Below are positions 7,163 to 13,245 of a DNA stretch of 14,424 nt, in pieces. Both the position numbers and the translations under genes were made by a program. Below the pieces are notes generated by a model, which worked only from the letters and a program-made list of their open reading frames with translations, was not told where the DNA came from and made no database searches. The stretch's first letter is position 1, and each line of letters opens with the position of its first letter. This stretch comes from a bacterium (lineage in GTDB: Bacteria; Bacteroidota; Bacteroidia; Cytophagales; Thermonemataceae): NCBI GenBank assembly GCA_025362415.1, contig JANYGM010000127.1, forward strand, positions 1 to 14,424, read 5' to 3'.

Positions 7163-7183
7163 AATTGTGAATTGTGAATTGTG
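7163..7183. repeat. Tandem heptamer repeat behind the rpsE stop
   Basis: Three exact copies of AATTGTG lie in tandem, with degenerate copies on each side, starting 10 bp after the rpsE stop and ending in GAATACAA (7187-7194). The same architecture follows the acyltransferase stop at 14353. Inverted copies (CACAATT) occur at 7228-7238 and 7409-7422, so the tract could fold back over the intergenic region. Confidence 0.7.
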
Positions 7184-7260
7184 AGTTGAATACAAGTTGC
7201 TTCAAAATCAAGTTATATTTAATTTATAATTCACAATTTAGCTAACTACATTGATAAATT

Positions 7261-7343
7261 GTATTTAGCCCCAGAGGGGCAGTATATTTATAGAAAAATA
7301 ATTGTATTTTGTATTCAGCTCCAGAGGAGCGACATATTTATAA
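7261..7343. repeat. Two copies of a hairpin repeat (GCCCC-AGA-GGGGC type)
   Basis: Two units lie 50 bp apart in the same orientation. Copy 1 (7261-7293) has arms GCCCC/GGGGC (7268-7272, 7276-7280). Copy 2 (7311-7343) has arms GCTCC/GGAGC (7318-7322, 7326-7330). Both have the loop AGA, the left flank GTATTYAG and the right flank ATATTTATA. The arms differ by a C-to-T change matched by a G-to-A change, so pairing is preserved. Repeats of this form are, from memory, common between genes in Bacteroidota. Confidence 0.75.
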
Positions 7344-7408
7344 TACTATGACTGTTTTTATAAAAGATTACGCTAAATACAACAAATTAACAATGCCGTT
7401 ATCTAATC

Positions 7409-7422
7409 CACAATTCACAATT
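7409..7422. repeat. Inverted copy of the heptamer repeat before rpmD
   Basis: CACAATTCACAATT is the exact reverse complement of the AATTGTG tandem at 7163-7176. Together the two tracts flank the hairpin repeats in the rpsE-rpmD gap as 14-bp inverted ends about 230 bp apart. It lies 26 bp before the rpmD start. Whether this marks a mobile unit or simply a large foldback in the mRNA cannot be told from one copy. Confidence 0.55.
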
Positions 7423-7448
7423 AAAAACTTTATAAAAAAATTACCAAA

Positions 7449-7628
7449 ATGGCACAAATTAAAGTAACACAAACAAGTAGCCTAATAGACAGACCAAGAA
7501 GACAACATTTAATTATGGAATCTTTGGGAATTCGTGGCATTGGCAAAAGCAAAGTTCACGAAACTTCTCCAACTATTATGGGTATGGTGCGCAAAGTGAT
7601 GCACCTTGTGAAAGTTGAAAATTTATAG
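7449..7628 (+). CDS. rpmD: 50S ribosomal protein L30
   Basis: The 59-residue L30 is a small protein of the large subunit. The reading frame starts ATG at 7449 with MAQIKVTQTSSLID and continues RPRRQHLIMESLGIRGIGK, the L30 signature in which Arg-rich residues precede LGIRGIGKSKVH. It ends VRKVMHLVKVENL, the usual L30 C terminus. It sits in its normal place between rpsE and rplO, but both flanking spacers are enlarged by repeats (296 bp before, 370 bp after). The gene itself is intact and of normal length. Confidence 0.96.
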   Translation: MAQIKVTQTSSLIDRPRRQHLIMESLGIRGIGKSKVHETSPTIMGMVRKVMHLVKVENL

Positions 7629-7643
7629 TATATTTTTCTTTGT

Positions 7644-7810
7644 GAAGTCAGGTGTTTCCACCTGACTTCAATAGCGTATTTTAAATTTTTGATAAAAGAA
7701 CAAATTTATATAGTCCTACATCTAAAATCAAAAAGCGCATTTGTTGTCAGGTGGAAACACCTGACAACACAAAGAACTTTTAGTGAAGTCAGGTGTTTCC
7801 ACCTGACTTC
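7644..7810. repeat. Three CAGGTG-type hairpins after rpmD (REP/BIME-like)
   Basis: Hairpin 1 (7644-7669) and hairpin 3 (7785-7810) have the left arm GAAGTCAGGTG, loop TTTC and a perfect right arm. Hairpin 2 (7742-7769) is the same element inverted: its plus-strand left arm is TGTTGTCAGGTG with loop GAAA. Relative to the others, two base pairs in its stem have swapped A-T for T-A on both sides. Flanking similarity (TTCTTTGTG before, AATAGCG or AAATGCG after, in the element's own direction) extends between copies 1 and 2. None is followed by a T-run, so they are not terminators. Confidence 0.8.
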
Positions 7811-7998
7811 CTAGAATAGTAACTTCACAAAAACTCTACTCCAAAAGGATAATACAAGTATATTTCTCAAATATATTTTTTCAAAATGAGAAGTGTATTT
7901 AAAGTCCCCTTTGGGGATTTAGGGGCAAAAGCGTGAAGTTTTCTATCAAATAAAATTATTTTATAGCGACAGCGAAAGCGAGTTAAAAAATCAAAAAA
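7811..7998. other. Remainder of the rpmD-rplO gap
   Basis: No reading frame of note is seen here. A further imperfect hairpin lies at 7901-7920 (AAAGTCCCC, TTT, GGGGATTT, one bulged G) followed by AGGGGC, a form I have seen often in Bacteroidota spacers. AACTTCAC (7821-7828) is inverted as GTGAAGTT (7933-7940). A purine-rich stretch, AGCGACAGCGAAAGCGAG, lies at 7965-7982. No TANNTTTG promoter for rplO is evident, so rplO probably depends on read-through. Confidence 0.5.
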
Positions 7999-8445
7999 AT
8001 GAATTTAAGTAATCTTAAACCAGCCGTTGGCTCGGTTAAAAATAGTAAAAGAATTGGACGTGGTACAGGTTCTGGAAAAGGCGGTACATCTACACGTGGA
8101 CACAAAGGAGCGCAATCTCGCTCTGGATACAGCCGTAAAGCAGGTTTTGAAGGTGGTCAAATGCCACTTCAAAGACGTTTGCCTAAGTTTGGTTTCAAAA
8201 ACATCAGTCGTGTTGAATACAAACCTGTAAATATTGAAATGTTGCAAATCCTTGCAGACAAACATAACGCAACAGTTATTGACATAGCGTTTTTGCAAGC
8301 ACACGGTATTGCTACAAAAAATGACCTTATCAAAGTGTTGGGTAAAAATGGTTTGACAAGCAAAATTGAGGTTAAAGTTCACAAATATTCTAAATCAGCC
8401 ATTGCAGCTATTGAAAAAGTAGGCGGAACGGCAAGCAAACTCTAA
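7999..8445 (+). CDS. rplO: 50S ribosomal protein L15
   Basis: The 148-residue L15 is a late-assembly large-subunit protein with a long basic N-terminal extension that threads into 23S rRNA. It begins MNLSNLKPAVGSVK and continues with the Gly/Arg/Ser-rich KRIGRGTGSGKGGTSTRGHKG and SRSGY...GFEGGQMPLQRRLPKFGF, which is diagnostic. The globular C-terminal domain is complete, ending VGGTASKL. It is followed 19 bp later by secY, the invariant neighbour. It is separated from rpmD by 370 bp of repeats. Confidence 0.97.
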   Translation: MNLSNLKPAVGSVKNSKRIGRGTGSGKGGTSTRGHKGAQSRSGYSRKAGFEGGQMPLQRRLPKFGFKNISRVEYKPVNIEMLQILADKHNATVIDIAFLQAHGIATKNDLIKVLGKNGLTSKIEVKVHKYSKSAIAAIEKVGGTASKL

Positions 8446-8464
8446 TCTAAGAGGAAAATCCATT

Positions 8465-9790
8465 ATGAAAAAGTTTATCCAGACGATAAAAAATATTTTC
8501 GCTATTGAGGAGCTAAGAAAGCGTATTATTCATACGCTCCTACTCCTTTTAGTGTTCCGTTTTGGCTCGTATGTTATACTTCCTGGTGTTAATTCAGCAG
8601 GTCTTGCTACGTCATTTAATGATGTGCGTGATTTTCTTAATATCTTCTTAGGAGGTGCGTTCCAACGTGCCTCTATTTTTGCACTCGGTATTATGCCCTA
8701 TATCTCGGCATCTATTGTAGTGCAATTGCTTACTATTGCCCTACCTAGTTTCCAAAAGATGCAAAAAGAGGGTGATTCAGGAAGAAAGAAAATCAATAAC
8801 ATTACTCGCTTGCTCACAGTAGTTATTACGCTAGCACAATCTTCTGCGTATTTGGCTACTACTGTAAAACCAGAGGCAATTAGCCCTAATATCTCACAGA
8901 CATTCTTTACTATTTCTTCAATGATAATTCTTACTGCTGGTACAATGTTTTGTATGTGGCTAGGAGAAAGAATTACGGATAGAGGCATTGGACAAGGTAT
9001 TTCTATGCTGATTATGATTGGTATTGTATCTCGTTTTCCTGCTGCTATCATACAAGAAGGTCAAACTCGTGGTATGAATGGTGCTTTATTCTTTGTTTTA
9101 GAAATTGCTGCTTTGTTCTTTGTAGTGATGGGCGTTGTACTTCTTACTCAAGCAGTGCGCCGTATTCCCGTTCAATATGCTAAACAAGTAGTTGGAAATA
9201 AAGTTTATGGCGGACAACGTCAGTATATTCCTTTGAAAGTCAATGCGGTAGGTGTTATGCCTATCATTTTTGCACAATCTTTAATGTTTTTGCCTTCTAT
9301 TTTGGCAGGTGCATTCCAGAACTCAAGTGATACGGCAGGTAGTATTTCACAGACATTTTCTAACCCTAACTCGTTGATTTACAATGTAGTTTTTGCTTTG
9401 ATGATTATTATATTTACGTATTTTTATACGGCAATATCTATCAATCCAAAGCAAATAGCTGATGATATGAAACGAAATAATGGTTTTGTTCCTGGTGTGC
9501 AACCTGGTGAGCCTACGGCAGAATACATTGACAATATTTTATCAAGAGTAACCCTTCCAGGTGCATTATTCTTGGCACTTATTGCGGTACTTCCTGCAAT
9601 AGTCGGTTCTATGGGCGTTACACAAGGCTTTGCAGCGTTTTTTGGTGGAACTTCTCTTTTGATTATGGTAAGTGTTGTTTTGGACACACTCCAACAAATA
9701 GAAAGTTACTTACTAATGAAACATTATGAAGGCTTAATGGAAACAGGCAATTTGACAGAGGGAGAAAAAGCAACTACAGCAGTTGTTTAG
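8465..9790 (+). CDS. secY: Protein translocase subunit SecY
   Basis: The 441-residue SecY is the channel of the Sec translocon in the inner membrane, working with SecE/SecG and SecA or the ribosome. About ten hydrophobic segments are visible, starting with IIHTLLLLLVFRFGSYVILPG (about 22-42). The second segment carries FALGIMPYISASIVVQLL, the signature next to the plug. The conserved GERITDRGIGQGISMLI is at about 168-184. The cytoplasmic loop MKRNNGFVPGVQPGEPT, which contacts the ribosome and SecA, is present. The length is normal. An inverted repeat with a short T-rich tail follows, which may attenuate transcription into map. Confidence 0.97.
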   Translation: MKKFIQTIKNIFAIEELRKRIIHTLLLLLVFRFGSYVILPGVNSAGLATSFNDVRDFLNIFLGGAFQRASIFALGIMPYISASIVVQLLTIALPSFQKMQKEGDSGRKKINNITRLLTVVITLAQSSAYLATTVKPEAISPNISQTFFTISSMIILTAGTMFCMWLGERITDRGIGQGISMLIMIGIVSRFPAAIIQEGQTRGMNGALFFVLEIAALFFVVMGVVLLTQAVRRIPVQYAKQVVGNKVYGGQRQYIPLKVNAVGVMPIIFAQSLMFLPSILAGAFQNSSDTAGSISQTFSNPNSLIYNVVFALMIIIFTYFYTAISINPKQIADDMKRNNGFVPGVQPGEPTAEYIDNILSRVTLPGALFLALIAVLPAIVGSMGVTQGFAAFFGGTSLLIMVSVVLDTLQQIESYLLMKHYEGLMETGNLTEGEKATTAVV

Positions 9791-9834
9791 TCTAATGAAT
9801 AATAAAATGAAGTCTGTTTAATTACAAAAATACC

Positions 9835-9867
9835 TAAGGTTTAGGGCTGAAAATGCCTTAAACCTTA
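9835..9867 (+). terminator. Inverted repeat after secY (possible weak terminator)
   Basis: TAAGGTTTAGGGC (9835-9847) pairs with GCCTTAAACCTTA (9855-9867) around TGAAAAT, with one G-T wobble. A moderately T-rich tail (ATGTGTTTTTGG) follows. The stem is strong but the tail is interrupted, so partial termination between secY and map, or an mRNA end-processing structure, is more likely than a full stop. Confidence 0.5.
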
Positions 9868-9926
9868 ATGTGTTTTTGGTTAAGAAGTTGTTTGGTACGC
9901 TGATAATTTGATATGTTTTGCATACT

Positions 9927-9993
9927 GATAACACAGATTTTACAGATGAACACAGATTTTAAATCCGTAAAAATCCGCCCAATCCGTGTTATC
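9927..9993. repeat. Large imperfect palindrome of the ACAGATTTT/AATCCGTGT type
   Basis: GATAACACAGATT (9927-9939) pairs with AATCCGTGTTATC (9981-9993) with one mismatch. An inner pair, TTTTACAGAT (9938-9947) with ATCCGTAAAA (9963-9972), also has one mismatch. ACACAGATTTT is directly repeated (9931-9941, 9950-9960). The wording of this sequence matches a dispersed intergenic repeat that I recall in many unrelated bacterial genomes. It fills most of the secY-map gap, where I find no clear promoter. Confidence 0.7.
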
Positions 9994-10062
9994 TGTGTGC
10001 TTTGCTAAAATCTTTAAAAGCAACTAGGCAAATACTAAGTATAAAAATAAAATAAAAAATTT

Positions 10063-10860
10063 ATGATTATTCATAAAACAGCAGAAGAAATAGAATTTAT
10101 CCGCCAAAGTGCGCAAATATTGGGCAAGGCGCACGCAGAAGTGGCAAAACTTATAAGTATTGGGGTGAAAACATCTGCACTAGACAAAGTGGCAGAAACC
10201 TACATTATGGATAATGGTGGCGTGCCTTCATTTAAAAATTATAATGGTTTTCCTTTTACTTTGTGTATTTCTGTGAATGAGAATGTCGTTCACGGTATGC
10301 CAGGCGACTACGAACTCAAACAAGGAGATATTATTTCTGTTGATTGTGGCGTTTTTAAGTTTGGTTTTCATAGTGATAGTGCCTATACGTATGCAGTAGG
10401 TGAGATTTCTGAAGCAACACAAAAATTGTTAGACGTTACAAAACAAAGTCTTTTTGAAGGAATTGCAAAAGCCGTAAACAATGCTCGCATTGGAGATGTT
10501 AGTTTTGCAATACAGAATTACGCAGAAACAAATGGTTTTTCTGTGGTGCGTGAGTTGGTTGGTCACGGAATAGGTAGGAAATTGCACGAAGAGCCAGAAG
10601 TACCCAATTTTGGAAAACGTGGCAAAGGAATTACGCTAAAAAGCGGTATGGTCATTGCTATTGAGCCAATGATAAATCAAGGAAAAAAAGAAGTCGTACA
10701 AGAAAAAGATGGCTGGACTATCCGTACACGAGATAAAATGCCTTCTGCGCATTTTGAACATACAGTAGCCATACAAAATGGCAAAGCAGAAATACTTACA
10801 ACATTTGAATATATAGAACAAGTTTTAACCCAAAAATATGGCAAAGCAATCCTCAATTGA
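10063..10860 (+). CDS. map: Methionine aminopeptidase, type I
   Basis: The 265-residue enzyme removes the initiator Met from nascent proteins; it is a cytoplasmic metalloenzyme that uses two divalent metal ions. All the expected residues are present: substrate-binding His78 (NENVVHG), metal ligands Asp94 (SVDCG), Asp105 (FHSDSA), His168 (VGHGIGR), Glu201 (IEPMI) and Glu232 (HFEHTVA). It is type I without an N-terminal extension. The C terminus runs about ten residues past the usual ILTTFEYIEQVL. Those residues (TQKYGKAILN) are encoded partly over the start of infA, with a 23-bp overlap in another frame, so translation of the two is probably coupled. It lies 272 bp after secY, across a repeat-filled gap. 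Confidence 0.97.
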   Translation: MIIHKTAEEIEFIRQSAQILGKAHAEVAKLISIGVKTSALDKVAETYIMDNGGVPSFKNYNGFPFTLCISVNENVVHGMPGDYELKQGDIISVDCGVFKFGFHSDSAYTYAVGEISEATQKLLDVTKQSLFEGIAKAVNNARIGDVSFAIQNYAETNGFSVVRELVGHGIGRKLHEEPEVPNFGKRGKGITLKSGMVIAIEPMINQGKKEVVQEKDGWTIRTRDKMPSAHFEHTVAIQNGKAEILTTFEYIEQVLTQKYGKAILN

Positions 10861-11056
10861 GCAAGACGGTACAATAATGGAGGCACTCTCCAATGCAATG
10901 TTCCGAGTAAAATTACAAAATGAACACGAAGTAATAGCACACATTTCTGGTAAAATGCGTATGAATTACATCAAAATCCTTCCTGGTGATAAGGTAAAAC
11001 TAGAAATGTCACCTTACGACCTAAGCAAAGGACGTATTGTTTATAGGTACAAGTAA
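10838..11056 (+). CDS. infA: Translation initiation factor IF-1
   Basis: The 72-residue IF-1 binds the 30S A site during initiation. It is a single OB-fold: MAKQSSIEQDGTIMEALSNA, then FRVKLQNEHEVIAHISGKMRMNYIKILPGDKVKLEMSPYDLSKGRIVYRYK in the family pattern, with the key HISGKMRMNYI and GDKVKLEMSPYDL segments conserved. The length is exactly that of most IF-1 proteins. The start lies inside the last codons of map. Usually rpmJ and rpsM follow; here a perfect terminator begins 4 bp after the stop, so infA ends the operon. Confidence 0.97.
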   Translation: MAKQSSIEQDGTIMEALSNAMFRVKLQNEHEVIAHISGKMRMNYIKILPGDKVKLEMSPYDLSKGRIVYRYK

Positions 11057-11060
11057 AACC

Positions 11061-11095
11061 AAAAAAGCCTTTCCAAAGTTTGGAAAGGCTTTTTT
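11061..11095 (+). terminator. Perfect palindromic terminator of the rpsH-infA operon
   Basis: A 17-bp arm, AAAAAAGCCTTTCCAAA (11061-11077), a central G and an exact reverse complement (11079-11095) end in six Ts. It is the same cassette as the terminator at 2549-2581. Its last TT is also the start of the TTG -33 box of the next gene. Confidence 0.92.
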
Positions 11096-11123
11096 GGTAA
11101 TTTGCACATTTTTTATATCTTTG
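11094..11123 (+). promoter_or_regulatory. Bacteroidota promoter of the beta-helix lipoprotein gene
   Basis: TTG (11094-11096), 19 bp and TATCTTTG (11116-11123) match the Bacteroidota consensus with ideal spacing. The start codon is 28 bp downstream of the -7 box, so the leader is about 20 nt. The -33 box overlaps the T-run of the infA terminator and is extended as TTGGTAAT, as at 5135. Confidence 0.85.
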
Positions 11124-11151
11124 TGAAAGTAAATATTTTAAACAAAATCTT

Positions 11152-12720
11152 ATGAAAAATCTAGTTTTGTCTGTACTCATTGCAAGTAGCTTTTTTGGTT
11201 GTAAGTCTAAGTCTGACCCAACACCAGACCCTATTGCAAGCACACCAGTAAGCATTATTTGTACTGCGCCAACTACTTTGGATATGACAGGCGCAAATAA
11301 TTGGGGAGATGGCACGCCTGCAAGTTGCACACAAACCGCCCTTCAAACACTCATCACGGCAGGTGGGAAAATTAACTGTAACTGTGGCACTGCGTCTTTT
11401 ACGCTCACGCTTACAAGCTCGTTAGATGTGCCTGCACGCAAGGAAGTGATTATTGATGGGAAAAATATTTTGACCATTAGTGGCAATAATTCTGTACGTA
11501 TTTTTGACAAACAAGCCCCTGCCAATCAAGGAGAAGGCACTTTGTTTGCAGTACAAAATATGAAACTTATCAATGGAAAAGCTAGCAACGAACTAGGGGG
11601 AGCAGCTATCTTGGGGAGATTCTTTGGTAGTCTGAAAGTTATCAATGTAACTTTTAATAACAATGAAAGCCAACTTTCTAATGCTGATGCTTGTGGTGCA
11701 GTACATACAGGTGGCTACAAAGAGGTTTTATTTGCTAATTGTGTCTTTAGCAATAATAAAGCCGCAAATGGGGGCGCAGTCGGTACTATTGGTAGTTCTC
11801 AAACTTTTATCAACTGTAAATTTGAAAATAACGAAGCTACAGGAACTGGAGGCACTTTTGACAAAGGTGGAAGTGGTGGTGCCATTTATGTTGATGGCGT
11901 TGACCAAAATGGTGTGAATAATACAATGTCTATGTGTGGTTGTACTTTTATCAATAACAGGGCAAAATATCAAGCAGGTGCACTAAATATTATTTTTTAT
12001 GCTAACAAAGGAAGTGCTTTGACTATGGATAAATGTTCATTTGAAAGTAATAGTTGCACACCCGACAAAGGTGGCGCATTTTATTTTATGAATGGTAGCC
12101 TAAATCTTACTAATTCTACTTTTGCAGACAACACAACTACTGGGCTTGGAGGTGCGCTATGGACAAACAATTATAATGCAACTATCTCTAATTGCACTTT
12201 CAAAGGTAATAATGCTGTTAGTGGAAATGATGGTTTGGGTGGTGCGTTGGCGTTAGATGGTAGTGGCACAAATAAAGCGGCAACTGTTACAAATTGTACT
12301 TTTGCTGAAAACAGGGCTGGGAACTTTGCTAGTGCCATTTTTAATGGTGGAAATTTGACTTTAACCAATAATTTATTTTACAAAAATAAGGTTGGTATTG
12401 GTAGCCAAAGTAATGCAGATGCAGGCGCAGTCATCAATAAACAATCTAATATTACTGTAAATCAAGGGAATATGCAATTCCCAAAGGAATATACCAGCCA
12501 ATTTGGTACGGCAGACGACAATTGGATTACGGCAACCGTACTAACAACTGATGCAGGACTTTTACCACTTGCCGACAATACAGGTGCAACCAAAACAATG
12601 GCTATTCCTGCCACAAGCACCGCAAAAGACAAAGGAACAAGCACAAATGCGCCCACAACAGACCAAAGAGGCAAACCTCGTAACGGAAATGTAGATATAG
12701 GGGCTTTTGAGGTGCAATAA
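11152..12720 (+). CDS. Surface lipoprotein with Pmp-like beta-helix repeats
   Basis: A 522-residue predicted lipoprotein. The signal peptide MKNLVLSVLIASSFFGC ends at a lipobox with acylated Cys17, followed by KSKSDPTPDP, a flexible linker. From about residue 150 to 425 there are repeated units of the form NCTFxxNxA...GGA (for example NCVFSNNKAANGGA, NCKFENNEA, NSTFADNTTTGLGGA, NCTFKGNNA, NCTFAENRAGNFASA). These predict a right-handed parallel beta-helix like that of polymorphic outer membrane (Pmp) and pectate-lyase-type proteins. The tail TDQRGKPRNGNVDIGAFE matches the choice-of-anchor Q type ending. No catalytic residues can be assigned, so it may be an adhesin, a polysaccharide binder or an inactive lyase relative. 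Periplasmic or outer-membrane location is inferred. It has its own promoter and terminator and is a single-gene unit. Confidence 0.85.
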   Translation: MKNLVLSVLIASSFFGCKSKSDPTPDPIASTPVSIICTAPTTLDMTGANNWGDGTPASCTQTALQTLITAGGKINCNCGTASFTLTLTSSLDVPARKEVIIDGKNILTISGNNSVRIFDKQAPANQGEGTLFAVQNMKLINGKASNELGGAAILGRFFGSLKVINVTFNNNESQLSNADACGAVHTGGYKEVLFANCVFSNNKAANGGAVGTIGSSQTFINCKFENNEATGTGGTFDKGGSGGAIYVDGVDQNGVNNTMSMCGCTFINNRAKYQAGALNIIFYANKGSALTMDKCSFESNSCTPDKGGAFYFMNGSLNLTNSTFADNTTTGLGGALWTNNYNATISNCTFKGNNAVSGNDGLGGALALDGSGTNKAATVTNCTFAENRAGNFASAIFNGGNLTLTNNLFYKNKVGIGSQSNADAGAVINKQSNITVNQGNMQFPKEYTSQFGTADDNWITATVLTTDAGLLPLADNTGATKTMAIPATSTAKDKGTSTNAPTTDQRGKPRNGNVDIGAFEVQ

Positions 12721-12761
12721 CAAATAATAATGAATGGAAAATAGAGAACAAGGATAAAAAT

Positions 12762-12796
12762 AAAAACTCACTTTAAAGGCTTTAAAGTGAGTTTTT
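12762..12796. terminator. Bidirectional terminator between convergent genes
   Basis: AAAAACTCACTTTAAA (12762-12777) and its exact reverse complement (12781-12796) surround GGC. A-runs on one side and T-runs on the other allow it to end both the lipoprotein gene (plus) and the 57-residue gene (minus), whose stop lies 41 bp beyond it. Confidence 0.9.
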
Positions 12797-12837
12797 ATTC
12801 TTGGTATTCTATATGTCACACAGCTACTCATCAACAT

Positions 12838-13011
12838 TTATTTTGTTACTGTGAAAGTCATATACAAGAGATTTTTTCCTCCTGCTTGTTCCAAGTTGGC
12901 GTGAATTTCTTTAATTTTCCAGCCATCTTGCAAGAAAGTTTGTATCTCTGTGAGGTCTGCAGTAGGGTTACTTGTCAAATTGACAATTTTGTTTATTGTT
13001 TTAGATTCCAT
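12838..13011 (-). CDS. Small hypothetical protein, 57 residues
   Basis: The reading frame starts ATG at 13011 (MESKTINKIVNLTSNP) and ends TAA at 12838. The middle, LTEIQTFLQDGWKIKEIHANLEQ, followed by GGKNLLYMTFTVTK, gives a helix, a DGWKI turn-strand and a final strand. That is the pattern of small alpha/beta proteins such as DUF4177 (LNxxGxxGWELV...). I do not recognise a specific family and assign no function. Support for a real gene: a well-placed minus-strand promoter (13120-13151), a shared terminator just past its stop, balanced protein-like composition, and no competing gene on the other strand. It is shorter than most annotation cut-offs. No cysteine pair, signal peptide or membrane segment is seen, so it is probably cytoplasmic. 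Confidence 0.65.
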   Translation of the reverse strand: MESKTINKIVNLTSNPTADLTEIQTFLQDGWKIKEIHANLEQAGGKNLLYMTFTVTK

Positions 13012-13119
13012 ATGATTTTTGTTAGAAATACCAAAAAAGCGGCTTTGAGGTTGATTTTAATTTTTCAAAACAATGAGTAAAAATAACTTCATAATAATCA
13101 TTTTGTAATAATCATTCTG

Positions 13120-13151
13120 CAAAGATAATTTTTATTTGTTTTATTTGACAA
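13120..13151 (-). promoter_or_regulatory. Minus-strand promoter for the 57-residue gene
   Basis: Read on the minus strand, TTG (13151-13149), 21 bp and TATCTTTG (13127-13120) match the Bacteroidota promoter consensus with slightly long spacing. The leader would be about 100 nt. It contains a duplicated AATAATCATT (plus strand, 13093-13102 and 13107-13116). Confidence 0.6.
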
Positions 13152-13245
13152 TTTTACATAAAAATATTTTCAAAGTTATCTTTAAATGGTATTTTTAGCA
13201 TATTTGGAAAAGCCTTTGTCTAAACATTTTGTTCAAGCATTTTTC

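Noticed and set aside
7644..7669. Terminator after rpmD
   Set aside because: The stem is strong, but no T-run follows it and the essential rplO and secY lie downstream with no visible promoter of their own.
7629..7820. CRISPR-like array, suggested by three spaced near-identical palindromic repeats
   Set aside because: Orientation alternates, spacing is unequal (about 72 and 15 bp), there are only three copies and no cas genes. REP/BIME-type hairpins fit better.
12787..13080. Plus-strand frame of 97 codons
   Set aside because: It begins inside the terminator and lies opposite the better-supported 57-residue gene. Its Cys/Phe-rich composition is that of an antisense frame.
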